Shown: in pieces, positions 22,601 through 32,300 of the stretch
Numbering within the stretch: the first letter of the stretch is position 1
Layout of the letters: each line of letters begins with the position of its first letter
From: Membranipora membranacea
Lineage: Eukaryota > Bryozoa > Gymnolaemata > Cheilostomatida > Membraniporidae
Direction of reading: 5' to 3'
DNA: 64,000 nt
Assembly (NCBI GenBank): GCA_914767715.1
Contig: OU612068.1
Location: 23,314,001-23,378,000 of the forward strand
The notes under the pieces: generated by a model
Told to the model about the DNA's origin: nothing
Databases searched by the model: none
Seen by the model: the letters and a program-made list of their open reading frames with translations, nothing else
Translations under genes and position numbers: made by a program

Positions 22601-24412
22601 TTGAGTGAAAATCGGTTGAAGCAGGGCAACAGGTAGTTTATGAAATTAGAGGAGTATACTGGGTTAGACTGAGAACTCTAGAGTGATTCCAAAAACCGGA
22701 TTTTATTAAAAAATTAGACATTTGATTCCCACTGTAAGTAGCTGCTTTTTGTACACTAAATACTAATGCTAATTACTAATACTAATTACTAATACTAAAT
22801 ACTAATACTAAATACTCATACATATATACTAAATACTAATACTAAATAATAATATTAAATACTAATGCTGACCTGTCCCATCACATAATTGGTGAAACCT
22901 TTTCGCTTGCTACGGTAATGAAGAGTCAAACCCTCTACTGTCTCCTCGGTGACAAAGAATGAAGGAGGCTTTATCTTGGGATAGCTGAATCTGAGGTACT
23001 CATGAAGGTTATCAAGATTACTCAGAAAGTCTCTCATTGTCCTCCCTAGAACCTTCAGTATTCTATCAATAGACAAAATTACAACGGTAATAAGTATCTA
23101 GATCCAAACATAATAATATTTGCTTTTGTATATTGTAACTTCATATATTGAGACTTTATAATCCAAGGGATTAAGACATATCTTGAACTAACTCGAGGCC
23201 TTCATGTATCGTATGTAGCCAAGGAGTGTGCTGTGTGTATGTAAAACCAAATCATCAGCAGCACCGGTGGTGGTGCCAATGTGGGTTGGGGTAAAAAATA
23301 AAGGGTTTAAATCGCAAGTCTGTCTCTGTCCAAAGACTGAGAAATAAAGGTGCCTTAAGGGCGTGGCCGCCATATTCGGCTCCAAGATACTCTCGGTTTG
23401 AAGGCCTGTCGGAGCACACCTGGGGCGTCAGGTGAACACGGTAGACTGCAGAGGGATTTGAACTCGAGGCCTCCAACGCTTGAGCATTAGAGGGCAGGCG
23501 CTCTCACCAACTGAGCTACGACCTCAGCACAATAGACAAATGGATCATTACAGCTTATGTAATACGACCATGTACAATACTTCAAGTACTCATATGCAAT
23601 TTCCGAGATATGTATTTTTCATTGTAGTATTTATCATAAATAAAGTTAACACATACTTATCATAGCCATATCTGGCTACATAGGAAACAAATGTTACTCC
23701 AAAAGACTCCATGAGCATATCCTGTGACATCCCAGTTATTTCATGAGCAGCCTTGGCTAACCTGGGGATCACTGTCTCACTGTACACCTACACAGACATG
23801 CATTAAAAATCAGGTTTGTGGTATATTTCTCGAGTTCTCAGTCTAATTTACAATACAGCTCTAGGTTCATAAACAGCCTGTGGCCCAGCTACAACTGAAT
23901 TTCACTCAGAGTTGAGATGGGATTAAAGAGGTATTATTTCCACTATATTTAAGAAGAATAGTTTCTTCTCATCTCAACTTAAAAAAAGGGAGTGAAATTG
24001 AGTTATAACTGGGACTGAGACGCAGCTTTAGAATGATATTAATAACCTGATTCTTACAGAGTCACTCTTAAAATATGGCCTTGTTTACATACTTATGCTT
24101 GAAACATTTATGTAACCTTGGTGAGATCAAAATATGTATCTGAGGCATGGCTAAAGATAATGATGCCTGCCAGTCAAGGAGGTTGAGGAGAGCTCATAGT
24201 CAAAGCGTTGTATTACCTAGGCCCTATAGGTACACAACACAGAGCAAAGTGGTATATATGCTGCATTTATATTTCTTGCGATTATATCTAACCTTGTGGG
24301 TGCTAAAATTGGTATGATTGATGTTTCCCTTCTCTCTGATCTGTTCTAGCATCTCCTCACCAAACACGGTCCTCAGGTAGTAATATATACCCTCCAATAC
24401 TAACCCGTACAT
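16698..24412 (-). CDS. Atypical soluble guanylate cyclase (Gyc-88E-like beta), copy B, complete
   Basis: Fourteen coding exons: 24412-24293, 23787-23657, 23062-22873, 22355-22135, 21858-21738, 21500-21434, 21009-20853, 20614-20485, 19573-19427, 18965-18819, 18229-18064, 17849-17740, 17003-16920, 16742-16698. They total 1836 nt (611 aa), all phases agree and there is no internal stop. H-NOX: His104 (LDNLHEYL), Tyr133-x-Ser135-x-Arg137, distal Tyr143. The HNOBA region is followed by a coiled coil ([19 protein letters not shown]). Cyclase: metal Asp439 (FSDVVGF) and Asp483, guanine-specifying Glu479 (VETIGDAYM) and Cys552 (MPRYCLFGD), transition-state Asn559 and Arg563 (NIASR). The full residue set means a homodimer could be active, as known for Gyc-88E. 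Exon 13 has a second in-frame donor 21 nt downstream (exon end 16899, giving 618 aa). Stop is TAA inside an AATAAA. Copy C lies immediately upstream in the same orientation. Confidence 0.94.
17047..17110. repeat. Perfect hairpin made from a fragment of cyclase exon 12
   Basis: Two 28-29 bp arms are exact reverse complements (ends CTTAAGATGCCCAGATACTT and its complement). The arm matches the part of exon 12 encoding [10 protein letters not shown] (true exon at 17,740-17,849), apart from a few bases in the middle. It lies in intron 12 of copy B, and copy C has unrelated sequence at the paralogous site. It looks like an inverted-duplication scar, not coding sequence. Confidence 0.8.
18503..18600. 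repeat. Tandem GCAATG-type repeat in intron 10 of copy B
   Basis: Successive 11-mers of the form GGCAATGCAAT, then GACAATGCAGT, followed by an inverted short block (AGAAGTATTGTCAATGC). Copy C lacks the array at the paralogous site (near 28,320), so it expanded in B or contracted in C. Confidence 0.7.
19697..20320 (+). mobile_element. tRNA-derived SINE insertion(s) in intron 8 of copy B
   Basis: The plus strand has a tRNA-like head (GTGACTCAGTTGATTAGAGC, A-box-like) near 19,706 and a B-box-like GGTTCGAATCCC near 20,138, so probably two SINE pieces are joined. Unit C runs straight across the equivalent point (near 29,495: CATGTTTATTGTTTATCC), giving a paralogous empty site. Spurious ORFs through the B box give the artefactual WDSNPRP peptide. 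Confidence 0.7.
22427..22690. mobile_element. MITE (about 260 bp) in intron 3 of copy B
   Basis: Inverted ends GCTCTAGAGTTCTCAGTCTA and its complement enclose a second nested inverted pair around a GGTACT/AGTACC centre. The same element is at the paralogous site in copy C (31,793-32,055), so it predates the B/C duplication. Related copies lie in intron 1 of both genes. Confidence 0.75.
22745..22866. repeat. Simple tandem repeat (ACTAAT/ACTAAAT) next to exon 3 donor of copy B
   Basis: About 120 bp of ACTAATACTAAAT-type units run right up to the donor of exon 3 (22,873). The paralogous tract in copy C is roughly twice as long. Confidence 0.85.
23190..23530 (-). mobile_element. tRNA-derived SINE in intron 2 of copy B
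   Basis: The minus strand reads TAGCTCAGTTGGTGAGAGCG (A-box region) near 23,520 and GAGTTCAAATCCC (B box) near 23,460, followed by a non-tRNA body down to about 23,190. The A-to-B spacing is tRNA-like, but the anticodon arm and the 3' half do not fold as a proper tRNA. Unit C lacks it. Confidence 0.7.
23830..24035. mobile_element. MITE of the same family in intron 1 of copy B
   Basis: It starts CGAGTTCTCAGTCTAATTTA and shares the CAGCCTGTGGCCCAGCT and CTCAACTT landmarks with the intron 3 elements, with inverted symmetry. Its paralogue in copy C is at about 33,523-33,715. Confidence 0.7.
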
Positions 24413-24802
24413 GATGGGATTTTTTCTTCAACAGTTAATAACTGTAAGACAATAAATAAGATATATGATTAAAAGCGTGCAAAAATATGGATTCATTAAA
24501 AAATGTCTGTTGTGCAGTAATTACTAATATAATATTCAGCTTCACATTGGTGCATTGCCCATGTAAATTGTTCTTGGTATTGCATTAGTGGTCCGTGATT
24601 AAGAGGATGGTGTAGTAAGCGCGTATACAAAACAAAAACATGATTGAGAGAGATGTAACATATGTCATTTGAAGTCATCGTAAAGCTCTTGTCGTATTAT
24701 TATACATTTATTCTGGTGGTTAATTAATATAAACATATTGGGTGTTGATATGAGCTGTAGAAGCCAATTATATCAAAAATCAGACAAAACACAATAACTG
24801 AC

Positions 24803-24960
24803 CTTTACTCTGCTCACAATAGTCTCAATGGATGTCCACAGTACCACTGTCTGCTCGTTTGCTGAATGAGATGCCCAACTAAATTGTAATTTATGTTATA
24901 TGCACCTTGGTTTAAAAATAATGAATTTGTTATTGATGTCCTGCGACCTCCCGTCAGCAC
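24803..24960 (-). other. Probable 5' untranslated exon of cyclase copy B
   Basis: On the minus strand a consensus donor (AAAG before GTCAGT) ends at 24803. The preceding sequence is clearly conserved with the same position upstream of copy C, including a shared GGTCCGCAGCGCTTAG-like block. A matching acceptor (TTGTCTTACAG) lies just upstream of the ATG-bearing exon 1 of copy B. The transcription start, and so the right-hand limit, is a guess. Confidence 0.45.
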
Positions 24961-25458
24961 AAAACAGTCTCTGAGGAACTGGGGGTCCGCAGCGCTTAGT
25001 AATCAGTTGCTACAGAAACATCATTGGTAATGCAAATATATTTAATATTTATAGAATTATTCAAAGCAAGCCTTTGAATGAATTGATAATTTTAATGGCA
25101 CATAATCGCGATCAAAGTGTTGTCAAATCTTTTAAGTTAATCAATAGTAAATCTAGACTTGCGTCGACAGATCGTAATTAAGACATCCAGCAACAAATAG
25201 GAACACAAGCCATGTTTTGCCACCTATTCGGGTCCAAACCATCTCCGCCATCTTGTTTTATGATTGAAGCTTGAAGGTTTCTTCGTATGGTTTATTGGTT
25301 AATGACACAACGACATGAAAAACAAACTATTTATTATATGTGAACAACACTGAAAAATTATTTTGGTGCGACATAAATATAGATAATACCATTATAATTG
25401 CTTTACTGTAAGGGATTTTCATGTATTGTTGTAGTTCTCCTACTGTGCTCTGTCCTGA

Positions 25459-25512
25459 ATTATAATAATAATAATAATAATGGTATAATAATAATAATAA
25501 TAGTATAATAAT
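25459..25512. repeat. ATA/AAT trinucleotide microsatellite
   Basis: Two runs of AATAATAATAATAATAAT separated by GGTATAAT, absent from the paralogous position near 16,410 in unit B. Confidence 0.85.
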
Positions 25513-25684
25513 ATGAACTTCATTAAACTGATCAGTACAGGGAAGCAAATAAGATCATGTTTTACAAAGGTTTAAAAACAATCAATAATATACATTTTTT
25601 GCTCAGATTTACAAACTGTTATCACAATTTTTTATTACAATATGTATTTGAAAATACAGAATTGATTAAAACTGTCACCACCTT

Positions 25685-26212
25685 AAAGACTACGGAAGGA
25701 CCACAGCAATATATAGTCTGGCAGCTAGTTCTGCAGTAATTATGCAATAGTTTATCATTTAGAAAATTCAGAGCACTTCTGGGTAAAAATTATGTGTAGT
25801 GTTAGGAATTGTCTTCCCTTCCCATCTAAGAGCTATGAGGTATTTATGCGCCCTAGTGCTGTGCCAACCTAATAATCTAATACTTCTATCTAGTTGAGAC
25901 AACTGTAAATATTACTTAATGAAGTTATCTACTGTTGCAAAATGTCTCCTGACAATGGAACTATATTTATTTTGAACTTATGTGGGAAAGAATGGCAATT
26001 AAATGTATTTGAAGTGTAAGCTTATTAAATTGGCACAGCACTAGGGCGCCTAAATACCTCATAGCTCTTAGATGAGAAAGGAGGACAATTCCTAACACTA
26101 CACATGACTTTTACCCACAAGTGCTCTGGATTTTCTAAATGTGAAAATATTGCATAATTACTGCAGAACTAGCTGCCAGACTATTTATTGCTGTGGGCCT
26201 TCCGAAGTCTTT
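25685..26212. mobile_element. Fold-back transposable element, present only in unit C
   Basis: The ends AAAGACTACGGAAGGACCAC and their complement (finishing CCTTCCGAAGTCTTT) open two arms of about 185 bp (25,685-25,872 and 26,025-26,212) around an AT-rich centre. In unit B the flanks are directly joined (CACCACCTT then GACAGAGATAC, near 16,560), so this is a clean insertion with an empty paralogous site. There is no ORF. Confidence 0.85.
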
Positions 26213-26372
26213 AACAGAGATACTTTAAAAATCTGTAGCGCTTCTTATCGATATAAATATTTTTTCTACCTTGCTTTGCCTGTTCAATCAGCAAATTAAG
26301 TCAAGTTTAAAAAAAAAAAAATTTCCAGGAACTCTAGATTTTCTTCTCATGAAGAGCTTCTCCAGATAGTTT

Positions 26373-29300
26373 TCAATTTTGTTCCGCATCATGTATCCAG
26401 TAGGTCTGCAGCTGTCTTTTGCCCTGAAATTAGGAAAAAAATGTCTTAACATATTGACACATTCTCAAAATATCAAACATTTTGTGGGATGTTGGAAACT
26501 CGACACTCATTCAACCATAACTTAATCTCATAGAGATATTTACCCAAACCAACAATTCTTGATACATTGAAAAGAACCTTACTGGAAAGAGTATGCAGAT
26601 TTCCCTCTCCTCAAACTTATACTGAGGATGATCTACCATACAATCTCTCGTTGCCTCACTGCTATGCACCATCATTGGCTACAAAACAACGTAAAATGCT
26701 TTGTAAAGCTGAGGACACCATCTTTCGCTTAACTATCAGAAGCACTGGTCTCGGCATATTGCATTTTGGTCTTTCTGCAAGTTTGTTATTTGGCAGCTTG
26801 GTGAAAAAAAAGCAAATAGGTAAATCTATATTAAGGTGTTGTGTGGCTCTCAAAAGTTTGTAGATCTTTCAACTGGAGGGATGAAAGTGATGCAATAATT
26901 CAAAGGGAAACAGACAACTGGAAACCAATGGTTCAGGGGTCTGACCCAGTCTAAGGGAAATAGGAATGTTTCCGGATAACTATCCCCAATGGTACACAAA
27001 AATTCAGTTCACCTGTCCTGTAGACTCCATTCTGCTGGCTATGTTTACTGCGTCACCAAATAGACAGTATCTGGGCATCTTAAGTCCAACCACACCAGCC
27101 ACCACGGTACCGCTATGAATACCTAGAACATTCCAAAGTGTCAAGGATAAATATTTGACATTCCAGGCAAGGTGCTACTCTCAAAGAACAGATAGCATCA
27201 TCACACAAATTATTGCTGAGCCTGAAGCCACACACGGACAAACAATAATTCCGGAAATGAAAATAAGTGCAGTTTCAAGCTTTTTATCAGTTGGAAAATC
27301 ACCATACCAATTAGAAGTAGTTTTTGTACCTATTCTCAGTCTAAGATGACCTTTTCCTGTTCTATCAGATGGGTCCTTGAAGGTGTTCAGAGCTCTGAGC
27401 ATTGAGAACGCCATCTCAGTGATGAGCAGAGCGTGTTGACTGGTTATTGCATCAGCATCAACACACAACATATTTTTGTGCCTGAAGCCATACAGAGTTG
27501 AGGCATCAAAACATCTAGCCAGTAGCTTTGCATGGAGTTATATGAGCTCTCAAAAAGTAGGGAGTAACTTTTTCCCCAGCCATCCACCATAAGTGATGAC
27601 AAAAGTCGACACTGTGTAATCAGGTGCCTTTAAAATCTAGCTGAGATCCAACACTTTTATTAGTGTTGGATCTCAGCTAGATTTGGGGACCTGATTGGTC
27701 AGTGTCAACTTTTGTCATGTTTTGATGCCACTTCTCTGTATTTAAATTTTTGACTGGTGGCTCTGCTGGGCAAACCCTAGCCGTGTCAGCAGTGGTTCAA
27801 GCTTTTTATTAGTTGGAAAAGCACCACATCAATTACCACCTAGAAGTAGTTTTTGTACCTATTCTCAGTCTAAGATGACCTTTTCCTGTTCTATCAGATG
27901 GGTCCTTCAGAGTTTTCAGAGCTCTGAGCATTGAGAACGCCATCTCGGTGATGAGCAGAGCGTGTTTACTGGTTTTTGCCGGTACACCTCCTACTATCAT
28001 ATACGCATCTCCTATTGTTTCAACCTGGAAATTTACAAACCGCTCATAAATAGCATTTCTCTTATTGATAACGTAAATCTATAGATGAATGTGTTATAAC
28101 AACTTTGAAATAATGACAGGAGTCAAGGTCAAAGTGACACACCTGGTGGTCGAATTTGACAAATCTGAGCTGTAATAGACTAAAGACTAAAGGATCACGA
28201 TAAATTTTGCTATTCATCTCTATTCAATTGTTTTGGGGTCGAGTAAGAAGACATTTGAGTTCTTAGTCTGTTTCATGCACAATGGGCACAGGGTCTAACA
28301 CAGTATCCAGATGCCTTATGCAACGAACTTCTGGCAATGCAGTAGCAATCTGGCTTTTTCATTAACAAAAACGATCCGATTCTGTTGATCAAGGGTAAGG
28401 AGATTCAATTTTGCAGCGGTGTCACTGCTGTCCAACTAATCATGGCTATTATGAAGCTGTTTGTATTTTTGGGGTTGAATTAAGGTTGAGTTTAGGTTGT
28501 AAGGTTGAATATAGGGCATCGCCTTAACAGCTGACAACAACCATGAAAAAGCAAACATTCCCACTATTCAGACACAGTCACTATTTTACTTTATCATTAA
28601 ACCTCCTGATCGTTGATCTCTCTGGGTATTCCAGTAAATTGCATGTTGATATGTCCCACAGCTGTTCAAAGGTACCTTGTGCACTTGATGTTTTTCTATG
28701 AGAGTATCAAACGTAGTGTACATTGCATTCAGCATGCTGACCACCTGCATAGGGGATATAGCTGAACAGATGCTGGTGAAACCAACGACATCACTAAAGA
28801 GGATTGTACAGATATCAAAGATCTAAAACAGATAAAGAACATTAAAAATTCACTTCTCGAGAGACACTCGTATAACTAGACACAACAGGGTTCATTCTCT
28901 AATTAATAAAAGAACTCACACTGGTGATAAAAAAAAGATGTGGGCCTGGTGTATTTTCCAGTCTCTTACATCTTGTTTCCTTACAATTATGACTAACATC
29001 ATAATGCAGAGAATGAGAGTTACCTTCCCTTATGGAAGGCACTCTTTCCACCATCCATAATTTATGCCAAGTAGAGCATTGAATTTTTTACCATGCAAAT
29101 TTGACACAACTTTATCATAAGTAACTGCCTGACTATGACATGCTTTGGTCTTTGAGTAGTCTTTAAGATAGTCAGAAACTGGAGTTGAGTCAGCCTCGTA
29201 AAGCTTTAGTCATTAGTGTATATTAATAACCTCGCATGTGTTGATCGTCGGCTCACCAGATCTCAGTCTATCAGCTACAGTTCTCGGAATCATCTCATAT

Positions 29301-32300
29301 AATAACTGATCAGATCTCCTCATCTCTGAATCTAGCCTCTTCAAGTTTTCCTCAAGCATCTTGCTCTTCATTTGTTCCTGGATTGATATAATACTCAAGT
29401 ATTTCTTCATTAGTACATAAGTAGATCAAAACTTGGATGGGGGGGGGGGGGGAGCGAGAGTCTGGGGGCTCAGATTAACCATCTAGCCATGTTTATTGTT
29501 TATCCTTCACAGTTGAGTCACTACATTAGTCAATTAAAATGAAAATAATTGAGATTCAAACCCATATTATTAGCTTTCAGTCTCTAGTACTAGCAAACTA
29601 GCCCTTTGACAAAATCCAGTAGAGTGAATGCTTGAACTCTTTTTTATGTCACCAACCTGGTCGAGAAGAAGTTTAAGTTCAGCAGATTGCTGAGATCCAG
29701 CTAAGACAAACTCTCTACTAGAATCATGTATACTCAGATCATTTATATTTAAACCAAGTCTGAACATGTGATTCAGATCCTCAATCCTAAAAAATATTAA
29801 TGCAATCTTCTATAATTTCTGTAATTCATATTTCTATAATACTCATATTGAGAAATTTAAATCTAAACCGGATATGATTTGATAAGCAATGAAATTAGAT
29901 GGTTGCAAAACCTTTTAATTGCTGTGATTGCATTGATGTTCAGTTTCAAAGCTAAAAAGCTAGCTGAGACATAAATTATTCACTCACACTGGTGTTCCGA
30001 GGAAAAGCAGAGCGTCCCATTCTGGCATATATATCATCTGGCCCTTGAGAGTTAGAGTTCTCTTGTTCGTAGGTACTTGGTCATCTGATATTATACTGGT
30101 TCGATCACCAATACTACTGGCAAGATCACCAATACTACTGGTGAGATCACCAATACTGCTAGCAGACTCGTCCTCAAAATCATCCTCTGAGAATAAATAA
30201 CCATAATACAATCTACATGTATGTTATATAGACATTGAAATTTGGTCATTGGATGAAAAAGGCAGCGTGTGTGCCATCATCACATGGTTTGTAATTAAGG
30301 TTGTTCCAGGAATACATTGGCAATTGCACCGTCGAGAGTTGTTTGAAAAGTTCAAATGTGGCCGTAAAAAGGAAGTTATTCACTAACAGCTCTAAATTTT
30401 GACCTAGAAAGCATGTTGCTGTATCATGCTGCTGCAAAGTATTTTGATCATGATTTTACTTGATTTGATTTTGATTGGTTTTTGTTTTGGTTTCTTTGCA
30501 CATCAGGGAGAGCATCTTCAGATGATGGTTGATGCAATAAAATTGTATATAACTAGGATCAATTGAATTTTAGGAAAGGAGTGTAGAGATGCTGCCAAAC
30601 TGTTTTTGCACAGTACGGTTCCATTTGCTCCCAAAGATCATACCTGGGCTTGAAGTTATGGCTAGTATTCAGGACGTGCCGTAATAATCAAATTGGCATA
30701 GTGATAGTCTAGTCTTAGCAACAGGTACCCCAACTCAGGTTATCCTTATGGGCCAATGCCACATCTGAGTTTATGCTTACCTTCAGAGCCGTGTTCTATT
30801 GCATCCACAGATTCAATCTCAAAAACATTGTTTGTGTGCATCAGAATCTGAGAAAGAAAATGAGATACGTTATTTTTAATTGCAATGGCTAATGATTTAA
30901 ATTGCATATAAAATTATTCCCAGGGCAGAAAATCAGCAATTTTAATCCTCCTAATTCAGGTCATTGGTCTCTAGAGTGAATGGCTGATTGCTCACCAGTA
31001 GAGAAGAATAAAATAGTTATCGCAAGCAATGAATATTGAAAAAACATGTTTTTTCTGATCTTATCTCATGTTAATAATTAAGTACATACGGTTTCCCAGT
31101 GGAAATCTATCATTGGTTTCTGCATATAGAATAGATCATCCGCCTGAGCGCCCACCAGGTCTGGTATAACTGAAGACAGAGCCTCTCCTACTGCCACAAT
31201 CTGCAGCTCACTACAACAAATCAAGGCAGGTTGATGTTGCAAGTTTTCTGAAAAGTCCTTGAATTTTTTTTAAATTTCAGATGCAATCGTGAGAAATTTA
31301 TACACTAAACCGAACATTAAACAAAATAAATTGAGAAAATCGCACCACTAGTTCTCAAGTTGTATCCCAGACGAGCCATGACCTTAACAGCATATTAAAT
31401 GCAGAATTGTTTCCATCTCGACAATCCACAATAGTTGTCAACAACAAAACTGAGGCATTATCAAAGGGATGCGTAGACATCAACGTACCGACTGATGACC
31501 ATGTAAAATGGAAAAAGACCAAAGAACTGGTCAGAGGTGATAGGCAGGTTGGCGTCATCAGTGAAAATCTCAGGTTGATACGTCTGGAATGCTTCGGTAT
31601 TGTCAAAGTAGAGCTTCATCTTAACATAGTTGTAGCCGTGCGAAGTATGAAAAGTATCAGCTTGAAGAAGCTCAACTTTGACTTTAGTGTTATAAAACTC
31701 CTTTCCAATTTGTCTGAGCTGTAGCAAAAATATGTCGCAAAACAATAAATGCTGAAAAATGTTATATAGAATCAGAATCAAATTTTGTTGGTATCACTGT
31801 AGAGTTTTCAGTCTAACCTAGACTACTGCTCTAATTTCATACACAGCCTGTAGCGCAGTTTCCACTGATCTTAACTCAAAGTTGGGATAAGCAAGTACTA
31901 AAACGGTACTTTCTCAATGATAGTGTATTCAAAATAGTACCTTTTTTAATAACTTCTCATCCCAACTTTGTGTGAAAATCAGTTGAAACTGGGCCACAGG
32001 TTGTTGATGAAATTGGAGCAGTATTCTAAGTGAGACTGAGAACTCTAGAGTGATTCCAAAAAAATGATTCTATTTAAAAAGTAGACATTTGATTCTCACT
32101 GTAAGTAGCTGCAATTTGTACACTAAATGCTAATACTATATATTAATACTATATACTAATACTATATACTAATACTGTATACTAATACTATATACTAATA
32201 TTAAATATTATATACTAATATTAAATATTATATACTAAATACTAATATAAAATACAAATACTAAATACTAAAAATAAATACTAAATACTGATATTAAATA

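Larger units (their letters stand above)
16170..25210. repeat. Tandem segmental duplication, unit B (about 9 kb)
   Basis: The left boundary block, with motifs such as GATAATACCATTATAATTGC near 16,340 and the ACTGTGCTCTGTCC block, recurs near 25,380 at the start of unit C. The right boundary block, with GCAAGCCTTTGAATGAATTG near 25,064, recurs near 35,272 at the end of unit C. Between these limits exons, introns and several MITEs are collinear, so the duplication covers a whole gene with its flanks. Unit B has its own insertions: SINE material at 19.70-20.32 kb and about 23.19-23.53 kb. Confidence 0.85.

Noticed and set aside
22745-22866. CRISPR-like regular repeats
   Set aside because: The repeats are contiguous short simple-sequence units without spacers, in a eukaryotic intron.
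23440-23530. Possible tRNA gene on the minus strand
   Set aside because: A-box and B-box motifs are present, but the arms do not pair properly and the sequence runs on into a SINE body.
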